Under the pieces are notes generated by a model. The model did not search any database and was not told the origin of the DNA. It saw only the letters and a list, made by a program, of their open reading frames with translations. From Poecilobothrus nobilitatus (taxonomy: Eukaryota > Arthropoda > Insecta > Diptera > Dolichopodidae): a stretch of DNA of 64,000 bases. A program made the position numbers and the translations under genes. The DNA lies in NCBI GenBank assembly GCA_947095535.1, contig OX352774.1, positions 119,059,996 to 119,123,995 on the forward strand, written 5' to 3'. Shown piece by piece: positions 11,411 through 25,210 of the stretch (position 1 is the stretch's first letter; each line of letters starts with the position of its first letter).

Positions 11411-14400
11411 CTTTAGAAGTTATATATGAGGTCTTAACTCTTTTTTATCTATAATTTCGCATTATCTTCATAAAATTGAAACCAAATAAGTTAGGAAAAA
11501 CTATAGAATAGTATTATGTTTTTTTAATATTAAATGTGGCAAAGTATTTCCCAATATTAGTAAGACGGAATCTACTTCTACGTCCTAGATCTATAAAGGT
11601 TAATTCCTAATTTTTTTTAGTAATGTTACTTATTTCATATAATAATAAATTTATATTTTATCTTATTTAGCTGCAGGTTGAATTTGTCAATAAGTATTTC
11701 TGTAGAAATTTCCCTTCCAATTAAACATACTTGTAAAGTTGTGACCTGTGCATATGCTAAACAACTCGCCTTCCAAGGTGCCGAGAAGGAATTTTTTTGT
11801 AATACTTAAAATGTAAATTAAGTTTTAATTTTATTATCCGAAAATAATTGCATACATTTAGGTTAGCCATTTTGTTCTTTGCAAAATACTCATAATATTC
11901 ATAATGTAATTTTATCATTTTCCGTTATTTTTATCCTTTGCAATAGAAAATTATATTAAAGCTCCAATATTTTACTCATTTGCTTTTATTTTTATTTTTT
12001 AATAATATTGGGTTTTCTAATACATACACCTTGAAGACTACAATTAAAAAAATCTATAAAAAGAATAGCATAATATATTAGTTTCACAAGTTTTTAAATA
12101 CCTATAATTTATGAATGAGACAAAAAATGGATTAATTATATTTAACTTAATAAAATATCAACAATATCATTAAAGAATTTTGAAGGGATTTGTTGAAGTA
12201 GGTTTTATTATGTCGCGTAGAAAATAAATTAAAATATACTTAAAAAGAAACCTTTAATGTAATCAAAGTAATTACATAAAAATTTAATAATAGGTGTCCT
12301 GTTGTTTTTTTTTTAAATATCTTGAATGCTTTAAAATGATACTTTCAAAGGATAAATATAAAATTTCAAGAAGGATATTATTTGTTGTTTTATTATGAAG
12401 GTAAAACAAAAAAAAATTAATTTATTGAAATTGTTAAGTGCCTTTTATATCAAATTATTTAATTATAAAACTTGTAGGCAATTCTTAGTTCGTCATTAAA
12501 AAGAAGCTGGGAGATGCAATAAAACAGAATTATTTAATCTAAAATAAAGACTTACTCGAGGTACATAATATATCACATAATTGTAAAAATAGAATTAAAT
12601 CAATTGCGTTGGCTGCTATGAAAATAAATAAATATAAATGCCTTATGCTCCCACGAGAGGTTAGAAGGGGAAAAAATATGTAGTTACAAAAGGGTTACAT
12701 TTATTCCTTTTCTATTCCGTTGTGGTTACCAAAAGAGACTTCCATAAAGCCTCTGTATCTAATCTATTTTGAGCTAACACCGTAATTTATCCAAACTCCG
12801 AGTGTTGGACTAAAACAAAAAGAAAGTGCAAAAAGTTAAACTTCAATAACCCTACAATATCTTTTCACCCTTTCCCTTATACTTTCTCTTCTATAAACCA
12901 AAATTTTAGAAAAATAATTTGATTTTATAACTTTTGAGACCAACCTAAATATCAGAATTATATATTCATTGCATGTATTAGAGAATACTGTGAAGTGTGC
13001 ATTTTATAATATATGTTAAATATTACATGTATAGTTTAAAGGAAGAAATTTTATATACATATCCTTTGAAACTCAAATAGAGCAAAAATTAAACTAACTT
13101 ATGAAACTTAAAATGTTATAAACTTATAAATATATGGATATATCTAAATTATTCTATTCACATATTTTCTTAAAACAAATTTGTTATATTTTATTGTATT
13201 TTCAATAACTAGAACCTTATTTTTTTATTATCAACATAAAACTTCGATAGAACAACTTTATGGTGACTTAATATTAATGTGAGTCGATCGATTTTGCAAC
13301 AAGTGTTTGAATAATAATAATACTATCTATCTATTTTAAATTTCCAAGTTACTTTTAATATAAGATTGGTTAGGAAACCAGCTGAAATTTTTATAAAATT
13401 TTTGTAATTTGAAATAAGTATGAGACATTATAGAACATTTTTACAAATTATTATTATGTACACAGTAAAAATATGCTATAAAAATAATAAAAAAGGACAT
13501 AGAAAAATATCTTTAAATTTTTTTGTATTTTCTTAATGTGTATATTCTGTTTTTTTTTCTTCTTTCCTTTATAAAAATTCTAAAAATTTAAATATAGAAG
13601 TAACAAAGTAAAAAAAAAAAAAATTCATATAAAATTGGAACATGAGATATTTTTAGGGTGCTCTAATCTTTTTGCCGAAGATAAATAGTGATTATTGTAT
13701 TGCCTTAAAATAAAAAAAAAAAAATTCAAGTGACACAAAGAAATTTGTAAGAATACTTGGAAAAAAGGTGAGGTCAATTAATAGACAGAGTTAAGGAAGA
13801 TAAAAATTTAAATAAATGAGAAAATTAATAAAAAATGGGACGTGGATTTGTAATATTGTACGCTCCTTATATTTAAAATCTATTTTGGGAAATCAAAAAA
13901 AAAAAAAAAACTAATGTCCGAAATATACTGGGGTATTTGAAATATTAATATTATGTTCAAATATTTTTATATTAAAGAACGCTTTGTGATAAAGAAAGAG
14001 AGAAAAATTTCACTTTATGAAATTGTATTCAACAATATGGCACTATATTATTATTTTATTTTCAGTTTATTTTTTTTTTAAGTTTATTTTTAATAAATTT
14101 AAAATAAATATAAGTTTTTTTATTTTTTTGCTTGGAATTCTTTTAATAAACATTTTAAGAGTCGGAAATAAAAACCAAATTTATATTATATTTAATATTA
14201 CAAAAAAGTAAAATTTAAAAAGTTAAAAAGGGCTATCTGTGGTGTTACTTGTCAAATAGAAATTGAAGATAAGATTCGACTTCTTACAGAGCTAAAGTTT
14301 TCTAAAAAAGAAAACAAAATCTACTAAAAATATTTTTTAAAAATTTTATTACAAAAATAATTTAAAATTTTTACATTCAATAGGAATTTTTTTAGTAACT

Positions 14401-17400
14401 GTTTATTATTATTATTATTATTAGATATAATAACTGTCACAAAAGAGTACTGTTACATTTAATAAACTTTTATTAGCCTAACAAAAAATATAATAATTGG
14501 AATACATTATATACATATATTGTTATCTTCATAATAATAACGATAATAACTTAAACATTAAAAATTAAACAAAAAATTAAATTACTATCATATTATTAAA
14601 GAACCACACTTACAACTCTTTTTTTTTTTTTATTTTTTCCATTCCTTGCGTGTATCACATGAATTTCATTATAAAAAATAAAATCAAAATATTTTCAAAT
14701 AACCCTACAACTCAAAAATTCTTTTTCATCTTCTTCAAAAAATGACATTTACATATACCTGTACCCACACAAAAAGCACTTACTTATGGTTTCATTTAAA
14801 ATGAAAAAGAATTTAAACCTTTTCTTAAGATTTCAATTTATGATATTTTTTTTTTTTTTTTTGAAAGATTTTAAATGAAACTGAATTATAAAAAACAGGA
14901 ATTGAATTTTTTTCACTGGAACTAAAAATGTTATAACGGTAAATACTCACACACCAAATAATAAAAATATTAAGTGAATTACAAACAATATTTTGTTAAC
15001 AGAAAATATAAGAAAAAGTCGAAATTTCTCAAAATTTAACTGAACATTTTTTTTTAACAAATAACTATGACGAAGAAACTTTTTTTTTTCCGGTAAAAAA
15101 CTATAAAAGAAAATATGTTCCTTAATTGCATAAGAAATATACAAAACAAAAAAAAAAAAAAAAAACAACACATGAGAAAAATGAATGAAATAAAAACAAA
15201 AATACAAACTAAAATAAAAAAAAAAAAAATCTAAATTTCTTTTTCATTCTTATTTTGATTTTCATTTTCCATTCATTTTCTTCCATAAGTACAAAATAGA
15301 AAAAAAAAATATAACAAAACAAAAGAGAAAACAATCAGCCGACTGCTGAAACGGAAATGTTAAAACTGAATAAAAATAAAACAACTTCACATATACAGGT
15401 GTATATACACATTCACTGAAAATGAAATCTAAACATAAAAGAAAGATAACAAAAATTCAAAATTTTCTTATAGACATATTTTTTTCCTTTCTTTCGTTCC
15501 TTATTGCGTTGTTTTTGTTTTTTGTTTTTCTGTTTCAAATCAAAATTTTTACCGTTTCTAAAAATGATAACAGAAAATTTCAATTCAATTTCAGTTGAGT
15601 TCTTAACTTCGAAGTAAACGGAACAAACCAAAAACAAAAATAAACAAGAGAACAAGACAAAAATAATATAACCGGTTATTTGTGATAAAAAAAAAAAAAA
15701 AAAAAAAACAAAAAAAAAAAAATATTAGAATGAAAAATTTATTTGTAATGAAGTGATACGAAAAACTGTTATTTAAGTTTAGTTTAATTTGGTTAGTAAA
15801 TGGTGCGTTTCTTAAGTTGTTACAAAAATTTCACAAAAATTTAAAAAAAAAAAAACTAAAAAAGAAAAATAACGGTAAAAAAAATTAAATTTATTTAAAA
15901 AAAGTTTAATAGGCTCTATTGTGTTGTTTTTCGATTAATTTTATTTTAAAAAAGTTTAGACATTTTTGGAAAGCATAGGCACTTCTGTGCAGAAGTTTAT
16001 ATTTAATATGAAACTATCAGTGAATATGACTGTAATTGTAATTATTATTCTTGTAAAAAATAAAATAATAAATAACGTTAAACGTTAAAATAATAAATAA
16101 CGTTAAATTAAAAAAAGAGTTCCATTTTTATTATTAGCTCCTGTTTCTTTAAGTTCATTTAAATTATTTTCAAACCGCTTTTAACGGATGTTAAATGCCG
16201 TTTACATTACAAAAAAAAAATAAAATAAATAGAATAAACGATTAAATTAAAAACAGAATTAAGTCAGTAGGGTTTGTTTTTGTAAAATGAAAAAGAAAAC
16301 TACGACCGAAATAAATATTGACAAAAAAAAAAAGAAAATGCTAATTAAACATTTTAAATTATTTTTTTTATTTTTTTTGAAAATATAATATTTTGTTTTT
16401 GGTTTTTGTATTTTGTATTTTGTTTTTAACCCTTATGTGTGCAAATAGAAGTAGTGATTCTCTAAGGTTTATAGAACTTAAGAAAAGGTCAAGAAATCCG
16501 TAACTTTGTATATGAAAATTACAGAATTATTTTTTGATACGTACTGTAATTTTTTGCAAGATATTAGAGTATCTAGATAAAATTTCTGCTAACTGCAACT
16601 TTTGTTTTATTTCTATATTTAATAAAAATTAATTTACTTTTAGCAAAAAAATGGGAAGATTGCTAAAGTTTATAAATTTAATATTGAAGAAATTATATGT
16701 AACTAGTGATTTTTGTACCAGGCTGGGTTTAATTTTTAAGGGTTGCTTGTCTGTCAGATATTTGGGCCAGTATCATAAAAATAAATAAAAATCTTTAAAT
16801 TTTCTGAATCTTCTTCTTTAATAAACAACACTAAATATTATGTAGTTGTCGAAAAGTTATTACAACTTACAAGAAACAAATAAATAATACAAAACTGGAA
16901 ACAATTATATTCATACGAAAAAAGAAAATCTTTTTAAGAAAAGAAAAAAAATCAAAATTTTGACAAAATTATCATATTATTAATTAATATTTTAAAACGA
17001 TTTTATTATAAGTTTCAGAATCTATAAAATATGGGTTTAAATAGTTATTTCTAAAACAAATAAATTTTTTAGGGATTTTATACCATAAGTACATCCCTTC
17101 TCTTAATCGAATCAAAAAATCATTGCTCTATTAAGGGTTAAATAAAAGCAAAAAAAAAAAACCGTAAAGAACCAAATTAAATTTATTTAATATTAAATTT
17201 TTGTTATTTCTTACTAAACAGTATACAGAATCACAAAAGAGAAATCTTTAAAATAAACATTAAATATTTATAACAAAGATGAAAAATAAATAATAATTAA
17301 CAGAAAAAAACTAAAAAATAACCACCCTGTAAACAACTACCTCTAATATCTCAAATTTTTATAAATAAAAAAAAAAAAAATTTAAAAAAACACAAAAATA

Positions 17401-20340
17401 AGGTGCCAATAACGAATGTAATGTTCTACCTCATATTTAAATTAGTATGTACATATTATAAAAAAAAATGTTGCTAGAATTTTGTTGCGATACAATTTTG
17501 ATGCAGTTTTTAAAATGATCTGATTTTTTTGAACGTTTAACATTTTTGAAATTTGTTAGTGAATAAAAAATTTACAAAAAAAAAAAACAAAATAAAATAA
17601 AATTAGATCGAAAAAAATTAAAAATTACTAAATGTTTATCGAAGAATTTCTACAATGGCAAAAAAAGAAAAAAAAAACTTTTATTTTTCATATGTGTATA
17701 AAAGTTTTTTTGTGTATAAAATAAATAAATAAATTTTTATTTAATCAAAAATAAAAATAAAATTAAAATAAAAATAAATTTAGCAAAAAATATGAATTTA
17801 TTTTTGTAAAAACAAATAAAAATAGAAAAATAGTTTATTTTCGAATTATTTTTGACAGATTATAAAATATTATTTATCTATAGGTATGTAATTATTTCTT
17901 GTGTATATAAACATTTATAGCATTTTCAATATGGGCAATAGTGAATTTACTTTGTTCAATTTAAAAGTAAAATTTAATAAAGAAATGTTGAAAACGCTAT
18001 ATGAAAAATTTAAATTTTTAATTTAAGTTATATGTAATTAATTCAATTAATTAAAAATGAAATATAAAACCTAAAATTATTTTTAGATCAAAATTCCCCC
18101 AACATTCATGAACCATATTTAAATTTAAAGATTTTAGCAAGAATTTCGACACAAATATAACCATTGGCCTCTTCTAAATTCTTTAAATACTAATTCCTAT
18201 GCTAATAAATTCCATAAGGTTTTCGACATCCTTAATTTTAATAATTTAATCAATCGTTTTCAGCGATTGAAAGTAACGAGTTTTGCAACAGATAGAGTTA
18301 GAATAAGATTTAATTAGTTTTTGACATAATTTAAAATTTAACACATACAACGAGACGAGTCGAAAATTTTAAGAAAATTATTTTTATTTTAAAAACTGTT
18401 AGCTTATATTATAGTACAATACTTTTTTGTTTATTTTAATCGGTCAACTACTTCTAATTGTAATGCGCATTCCTTAAAACATAATCGATCCAAACTAAAC
18501 TTTCTTCCTTCGGGCCATGATTTAAAATTTTGAAATTATATGAAATAAATTTTAAAGCAATCAATTAAAATTATAATTACAATTTTATTATCGTCTTTTA
18601 AAAATACAATCAAATAAATAAATTTTAATATTTACTTAAAAAAATTTTAACATTAAAAAAGAAGAAATACTTTTCTAGTTCAATCATTCTAATATTAACA
18701 CTAAGGTATTATAATTTATTCTAAATCAGTTCAAAATTCAATTTAATTTATTTGATTTCTTAAGAAAGTAAAAAAAAAAAAAGAAATAATCATAAAAAAT
18801 AGAAATTTATATTAAAAATTAGCGTAATGTTGATGTATTACCTGGCAGCCGGTAGCATTTATTGATTTATACAATTAGAAGTGTTTTTTTTTTCGTTATT
18901 ATTTTTTCTATTGTAAATTTTATGTTTTTGTTATGTTTTTGTTCTGTTTTCTTTTTTTTTTGTGTTTCGTGTAAAAAATCCTAAAAAAAAATTGAGTTTT
19001 TGAAATAATACAGAAAACAGCCACAAGTGATTGATTTCTTTAGCAGACAAATATAATGGTCGAAAATAAATTTTTTACTTTTATACTTTCAATATTAATT
19101 TATATATTATAATATATAATATATTTTATTTGATAAAAAATATATGGCAAGTGTGTAAGCGTGGGAGTATTTTCTTTGTGATTTAGTGATGCTTTTTCAC
19201 TACACTTTTCCGTACAAAGATTTATACTTCCGTTTATTTTCTTTTCCACTCACAAAAGTCAATGAAGCAATTCATAGTGTTTAAAATACAATTCTAAGAT
19301 TGGATATTTGATTCTATAAAAAATACACTATTAGCGCAATAATTTTAACGAAGTCATACTAGGCGTAGGTACATGTAGTTTAAATTATCTAAGCTTCTAA
19401 AAATGGTTATTGGGTCTGTTCTAAAATTGAATAGGAATTAATTCTTACAATTATATGAAAATCTATAGGAGGATCTAGAGATTACAAGAAATTTTATTTT
19501 GTGGTTCCAATATTTTTACAATTTAATTTACATTTAAAAGCATCTAATAAAAATTGTATTCATTCAATTTTATTTATAAGTATTAAATTTTATTTTCGTT
19601 TTTGATCTAAAGTCGAAAATTAAAAAAAAAATATTAAGATAAAAAGGAAAAAAAAAAAACAATAATAAAAATTTAATAATTATTTATTAAAAAGAATGTT
19701 AATTAATGTACAATAAATTAAAAAGAAAAAAATCAAAAACAAAATTTTGAAAGTGTTATTTTAGAAAGTGGAAAAATCTGGAATATTAATTTTTTTTTTG
19801 CTGGATTTCTGATATAATTATTGGAATCTAAAAAATCAGAAAAATAACAAGAATACATTTTTTGTGGAATACAATGTTTGTATATATACACATATATTAT
19901 ATAAGTGACTAATTTTTTTTGCTAATTGATGGTAAGTATTGAAATTAATTAATTAAAAAAAAAAATATAGATAAATTTTACGAATATGTATCTATTTATA
20001 ATTAATTTTTTTTAAATTAAATGGATTATATCTAAGTTTTATGATTTCGTTTGGCATAACCACTAATAAAATCAGTTTAAAATTTCAAGTTATTTTTTTT
20101 TTTTGTTTAATTCATTTCATTCATTTTGTTGAATCATTGCTCATTTTCATGGTACAATAACTTCTCCAAAAGTCTTAAATTAGGCTTGTTCTATCCTATT
20201 TCTTCACTAGCACTCGAGTTTGTAGTAGACTTAGATATTTTTCCCTTGAAATTAACCCTTGGACTCTCTATACTGGTTTTTTTCCATTAACCGTTCCATT
20301 TCCGTTTAGAATTGATTATTTTAAACAGACTAATTCAGTT
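11411..20340. other. 9-kb AT-rich desert
   Basis: Very long stretch dominated by A/T homopolymers (for example 15130, 15690-15720, 17570-17590) and short AT or ATT microsatellites (14404-14424). One perfect ~27-bp tandem duplication sits near 16062-16106 (word 'aataataaataacgttaaa'). The region 11850-12000 contains a faint HEL-B-like phrase ('taaagctccaatatttta'). Open frames at 14017, 14947 and 15413 are low-complexity Phe/Lys/Ile chains. No gene recognised. Confidence 0.5.
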
Positions 20341-20862
20341 CACATTTCGAAAAAGAGACATTTAACAAAATGATATTTAGCAAAAACCACACTTAACTTT
20401 ACATTTAGCAAAATGGACTGTTAGCAAAAGAACATTTAACAACTTTAATAACTGGATATTTGACAATTTAAATGCTTGACAACTTTTACAAGTGGAAATG
20501 TCCACGCAGCTTTTTACAATCAACAATTTAATTTTCATCTCTATAATTTCATTACTTCTTTCATTGTCTACATGAATCTATGTCAAAATAATTAATATCG
20601 AAAAGATAAAGTAAGAATATTGCTGGAAAAAAATGTAGTTTAAAATAAAATTTGTGAAAATAATAGAAAAAAAAATTGTAGAAATAATTGTTATTTTTGA
20701 TTCCCTTAATATTTGGACATGTGCTCAGAGCTAAACGTCTACATAAATAGATGCCGAATGTTCGAACGTTAAGTATCTATTTTGCAAAATGTCTTTTTGT
20801 TAAGTGTGTTTTTTGCGAAATGTCCAATGATCAAATGTCCAGTTGCTAAATGAAAGTAGTCA
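20341..20862. mobile_element. FBW-1, foldback-like element with word-repeat arms
   Basis: The left arm (20341-20492) is a run of variants of 'acatttagcaaaatg', including 'agacatttaacaaaatg', 'tttagcaaaaaccacactta' and 'acatttagcaaaatggac'. The right arm (about 20755-20862) carries the same words on the opposite strand ('ttttgcaaaatgtctttttg', 'ttaagtgtgttttttgcg', 'aaatgtccagttgctaaatg'). The order of 'cacacttaac' and 'acattt.gcaaaat' is kept in the inverted arm, so the two arms could pair. The interior (20493-20754) is AT-rich with no frame. Arms made of short tandem units recall the Drosophila FB element (family knowledge); no relation of sequence is claimed. Confidence 0.65.
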
Positions 20863-21653
20863 AGTGTATCGCACCTCTTATTATTATATCGTTATCAATT
20901 TAACTTAAGTTTCGAATATACTCGTATTTTGGGAGTTTTCAAGAATTTTATGGGTTGTGTAAATTTGTTTTGGTTAGCACCAATATTTGGCTACAAAATA
21001 ACTCTTTAAAATTGATATATTAGTTGCAGTTTTAAAACTCTAGTAAACTTACAGATAAATCATAACATCCCTTAAATTGAACAACAACGTGAAATCTTAA
21101 TAAAGGTTTCTTAAATAGTATAACTTTCCTAAAGTACTGTCTTACATGTGGGTTAAATTTTTAACAATTTACCATCTAAATTTTTGTGACTGTGACTTAC
21201 AATTCTAGGGAATTTTCAAATCTAAGCAATCTAAAATTTTCATTTCAAGCATTTGAGCAAAAAAATTATTATTTGGAAGATATTTTTATTGCATTGAATT
21301 AATTTTTTTTGTTTTTCTATAATTTTCTGCTAAATGAAATTTTATTATATTTTTTGAATCATTTTAATTTAATCGAATAAATCATATATTGGAAATTATA
21401 ATTGGAAAATTTATGAACTCACTATTTATTATAATATTATTTTTTTTTGTTGATGCTATTTTTGTTTAAAAACAATATGCTGAGACGAAAACAATTTCAA
21501 ACAAATTGAATTTATGAATAGAAAATTTTTTTATCTGATTGTTTTGAAAATTGATAAAATTTCAGTCATCTCATATTTTTATGGAAATCGCGTTTTTGGT
21601 TAATAATTTTTATTGTTTACTTCTTATAATTTTATATTTTTTATATTTTATCA
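20863..21653. other. AT-rich stretch, no gene seen
   Basis: No repeat family, RNA fold or gene recognised. The open frame starting at 21551 continues into the DUP segment and is discussed there. Confidence 0.45.
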
Positions 21654-22451
21654 CAAATATTTTTTTTTTTCATATTTTGAAATCAATTTTTCCTAAAATT
21701 CCATTTGTGTCAAATTACTTGTATAAAAAGAATAAAATAAAAAAAAATAAATTGATTAATTTTTGTTTTAGACAAACTTTTTATATTAGAATGCAGATTA
21801 TTTTGAATCTGTTGGTTGGTTCGAAAGAAAGGCTTATGAGGTATAAAAAGCAGATATTAAATGATGGATGTAGATTTAAAATTGATTGAATTGTAATTGT
21901 AATTAGTTTATTTCTCTGTCATATGAATGTAACAAAGAAATTATACCGCCTTTCCTTTCCAGCTGTGGCTGTAAATGTCGTAAGGGGTAATTATTCTTCG
22001 AATCCACACTCCTCGTTATTTACAACATATTTCATACATTTTTACCCACTAGATGACCGAGCCGCTCGAAATTATTTATAGAAGTTAAGTTATTAGAAGA
22101 ACTTTCGATCTGTCCACCGTCCCTCATAAAAAAGTGATGAAAATGCTTTCGTTTAGATGCATTTTAATTGTATTAAGATGACCTTTTGTAGCTCATTGCT
22201 TACCTCTGCATATTATTAATGCTCTGTATATTAATAGTAATCTTAAATATTCCTTAAACCAAGATAATATTCTAAGAATAGTCTTGTTTTGTTTACTTTT
22301 AAAAGTGATTCAATTCTCAGAAAGTAGGAGATTTTTACAGAACTTCTTCCGTCAAAATAATTTTTCACTTTAATGGTTCTTTCAATGCAATGAAGGATGC
22401 TTTAATGCAACTTTTATAAAAAATATTATTAAAAAATCATTTTAATAATAT
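21654..22451 (+). repeat. DUP copy 1 (duplicated ~0.8 kb segment)
   Basis: Nearly identical to 25852-26899, from 'caaatattttt' to 'aaaaaatattattaaaaa'. Over the first 600 bp only a handful of differences are seen (e.g. 'ggatgtagattt' vs 'ggatatagattt', 'catacatttttaccc' vs 'catacacttttaccc'). Copy 1 lacks an internal duplication present in copy 2. A local GC rise at 21930-22160 contains a 52-codon frame at 21923-22081 (start MNVTKKLY, end DDRAARNYL) kept open in both copies. A longer frame ends '...SKERLMRYKKQILNDG' at about 21889. Neither product is recognised. Whether this is a transposable element or a duplicated genomic segment is open; copy 2 sits inside another element, which favours mobility. 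Confidence 0.75.
21923..22081 (+). CDS. Small hypothetical frame in DUP copy 1
   Basis: A 52-codon ATG-to-TAG frame in the GC-richest part of the DUP segment. The second copy at 26121-26279 is also open, and the single change seen (CAT to CAC, His) is synonymous. The product begins MNVTKKLYRLSFP and ends LDDRAARNYL, with no motif I recognise and no signal peptide or membrane segment. Because the whole segment is recently duplicated, preservation of the frame is weak evidence for coding. It may equally be non-coding. Confidence 0.15.
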   Translation: MNVTKKLYRLSFPAVAVNVVRGNYSSNPHSSLFTTYFIHFYPLDDRAARNYL

Positions 22452-23550
22452 TGGAACTATATAATTAATAAAACAACTTAAAGAATTGTAAAAATTTTAT
22501 ATTCTCAAGTCAATTAATCAGACGTATTTTTCGTTATCTTTTTATTACTTTTGATTTTCAGATTAAGCACAGTTCTTTGAATAAATTTTCTTATTTTTTA
22601 CAGTAGTACTTTATAAAAATTTTTAAAAATTAGAATATAATTCAATTTTCTTAATAATTCATACAGCATGGAAATTCAATATTTCAAAAATTGTCCAAAA
22701 AGTTTCCAAGAATTGTATTCTATTAAATTTGTGTGATATTTACTGTCATTATTAATTCTTATAAATCATTTGTTTTTTTTTTTGGTTTCTTGAGGAAAAG
22801 TTAATATTGTTAAATATCAAAAAAAAAAAAAAAATCATCATCACTACCTAAAGTAGCAAACTAAAAAAAAAAAATCAATTTCCTAATAAATTTCTTTTGG
22901 TTTCTCTATGTGGGAGTCTTGGATCAAATCTGACAAAAAAAAAACGAAGTTAAATCTGAAAATGACAATATAACCAATCAATATATTATGTATGTATTAT
23001 GATTTTATATTTGTATGGAAAAATAAAAAATATGAAATTGAATTCGTGTTGTCATTTAAATTAAAAAAATGATGAGTATTGATGAAAGAAATCTCTATCG
23101 GCCTTAACTTCTTAAGTATTGATAATTATTTATATATATAGATTTTGCAAGTTCGAAACAAATTGAATTTATGATTTGCGTATAAAATTCAAGGTCTTTG
23201 AATAATAATTACGCCTGTTACAGAACCCGTAAATGTACAATGTAATTTCTAATATGATTGTAAATTTTGAAATCAGTTCAAGGTTATCGCGTAATCCTTA
23301 AGTTATAATATTAATCTTTTGCGAGTCTTTTTATTAGTTCATTCATATGATGTACTTACAGATATTAACTTTAAATGGAAAATTATTAACTGTTATTATT
23401 ATTTAGAGTCAACATTAATCAAATCTTAAAATGATTTTCTTGGCTTCTTTTTAATGGAAAATATTTATTGTAAGGAAGTTAAAACGAAATTTTTTTTAAC
23501 AAATAATTTAAAGTTTTGCTGAATGAATTGTGAATCAAAATGAAAGAATT
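22452..23550. other. AT-rich stretch, no gene seen
   Basis: A-runs near 22820 and 22865; no repeat family member or gene recognised. Confidence 0.45.
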
Positions 23551-24087
23551 GTGAACAAAGAGTTTTCGAAAGCGCATATTTTTAATGAGACAATAAAAAG
23601 CATTTTAAAATTGTGATTATTTTTGCATAAAAATTTGTAATTTTTGTATGAATATTTTTTGCGAAAAAGTAAATAGACACATTCTTCAATTAAAAAATAG
23701 GTATAGTTTCTAAATTTCATTCTTATATCTCCTAAACAGGGGGAATGCCAAAATTTTTTTTAAAATGACTTTAACACATAGTTATAACTAACTAAATTAA
23801 CCAAATCTTTAAAATCTTATAGCCCTCATAAATGGAAATTTGTTTGTTATTAGTTTCTAACTTTAGGCGTATAGAAATGTGGTGATTCCGCTGTAGTACG
23901 CTGTGGTACGGTAAATTCTATATAAAATCATTTTCTACAACTACTCCTTTTTTATGAGACTTATCTGTGTCTAACAATTAATAATTTCTTTTGCTTATCT
24001 GAAGCAGAACAGAAGTTTTATAAACTGACAGACAGAGTAAAATACTAAAACTAACCAATTTTTATAAATTTTTGAAAAAAGTGCTAA
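23551..24087 (-). mobile_element. HEL-B element, shortened copy
   Basis: The left end reads 'gttttcgaaagcgcatat' with 'attgtgattatttttgcata', matching the 3' terminus of HEL-B at 46290 and 63110. Further right come 'ctcctaaacagggggaatg', 'ttctacaactactcc', and the 5' region 'aaactgacagacagagtaaa' ending 'ttttgaaaaaagtgctaaaa'. The blocks are in HEL-B order on the minus strand, with part of the body deleted. The antisense frame at 23535-23720 is a shadow. Confidence 0.6.
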
Positions 24088-24324
24088 AACGATGGTAGAG
24101 AATAGTGGAGAATAATTCTTTTGAGAATTGTGTCGGTTTCGGAGCTGAATAAAAGAATTTTTTGGAAATTACATATTTAAATATAAAATAAAAGATAAAA
24201 CTCTAAGTTCATTTAAAACAAAGAAATTCGTTACTAATTTTAATCCTATATTAATTTTAATTCTTATTTAAAATATCATTGGATACAAACTAAATGGAAT
24301 ATCTCTATATTACGCTTCCTTTTT

Positions 24325-25066
24325 ATACCCTACACATAAAGTATATGGTATATTAACTTTAGTATGGTGTTTGTATTCACCAAAAGGAATCAAGTTAGAT
24401 ATGGACATTTATATATTATATTCTTAACCAGTCTTACCTCCTGATTCGATTTAACGACGTTCGTCTGTTCGTTCGTCCATTCGTACGATAGTTTAAAAAC
24501 TAATAAAGCTATCTTGATAAAATTTATATAGTAGGTAGGTTAATAATTACGAAACAAAGGCAGGAATTGGAACTGGGAAAAATCAGCCCATGGGTTCGAA
24601 TTTTGGAAGCTTCCGAACAAGCTCAAGAGCAATTGGAAAGTATTTGGATCATCGGTTCGAATTTGCAATCTTCCGGACAAGCTCCAGAGGAAATGAGCAT
24701 ATCTCCAAAATCAATAAAGATAGAACCCGTACATTTAGTGCAAGAGTGTTCTGTCATGTTTCCTTTTCCTTAAAATTGAAAACTAATATTTCAGATGATT
24801 TGGACCATGGGTTTGGATTTTGGAAGCTTCCGGACTAGCCAAAGAGCAAACGAACATAGTTCTAAAATCAATAAAGATAGACCTTTAAAATTGGTACAAG
24901 CGTATTCTGTAATGTTTTCGCTATGTTTCTGAAATATGAGAAAAATTGGAGTGTCGGTTAGAGTAACTGACATGCCCCCCAAGGCCTAACAAGCATATCT
25001 CCGAAACTAATAAAGATAGACCCTTGCAATTTAGTGGAAGGATTTTCTATACAAAGCTAGTAAAAG
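24325..25066 (+). mobile_element. HEL-C-like element with internal tandem units
   Basis: Begins 'tataccctacacataaagta' with a mirrored 'tatggtata', then 'accaaaaggaatcaagttag', and a GTCY-type block 'ttcgtctgttcgttcgtcc' at 24459-24485. It continues into three imperfect units of about 120-200 bp (24590-24775, 24795-24925, 24975-25050) that share 'tgggttcgaattttggaagc', 'cttccggac.agc' and 'tcaataaagataga'. The architecture (mirrored start, GTCY, degenerate tandem body) equals the HEL-C copies at 39.9 and 43.7 kb, but the body sequence is different. The overlapping frames at 24567-24838 follow the tandem units and are not genes. Confidence 0.6.
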
Positions 25067-25124
25067 CGTTTATGTTTTTAATTCATATTAAATAGCTATC
25101 TAAAATAAGGATATAGTACGAATT

Positions 25125-25210
25125 CTCGACATTTTTAATGTCGCTTTTTAAAATCTCGCTTTTTTAAAATCTCGTTTTTTAAAATCTCGCTTTCCAAAAT
25201 CTCGCTTTTT
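25125..25210 (+). repeat. FBW-2 left arm (AAAATCTCGCTTTTT units)
   Basis: Five tandem variants of 'aaaatctcgcttttt' after an outer 'ctcgacatttttaatgtcgc'. The last unit runs directly into the HEL-A start 'atacccgtacgatag', so HEL-A appears inserted in or next to the T run of a unit. Confidence 0.75.

Noticed and set aside
17912..18003. Inverted pair 'tatagcattttcaa' / 'ttgaaaacgctata' with 57-nt loop
   Set aside because: Only about 14 bp with mismatches; expected occasionally in AT-rich sequence and no recurrence seen.
21791..21845. Possible 50-nt exon with AG and GT borders in DUP
   Set aside because: Splice-like borders are common in AT-rich DNA, and the flanks are just as conserved between copies as the would-be exon.
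24567..24982. Three overlapping frames with balanced composition
   Set aside because: They follow the imperfect tandem units of the HEL-C-like element; similar units recur without keeping the frame.
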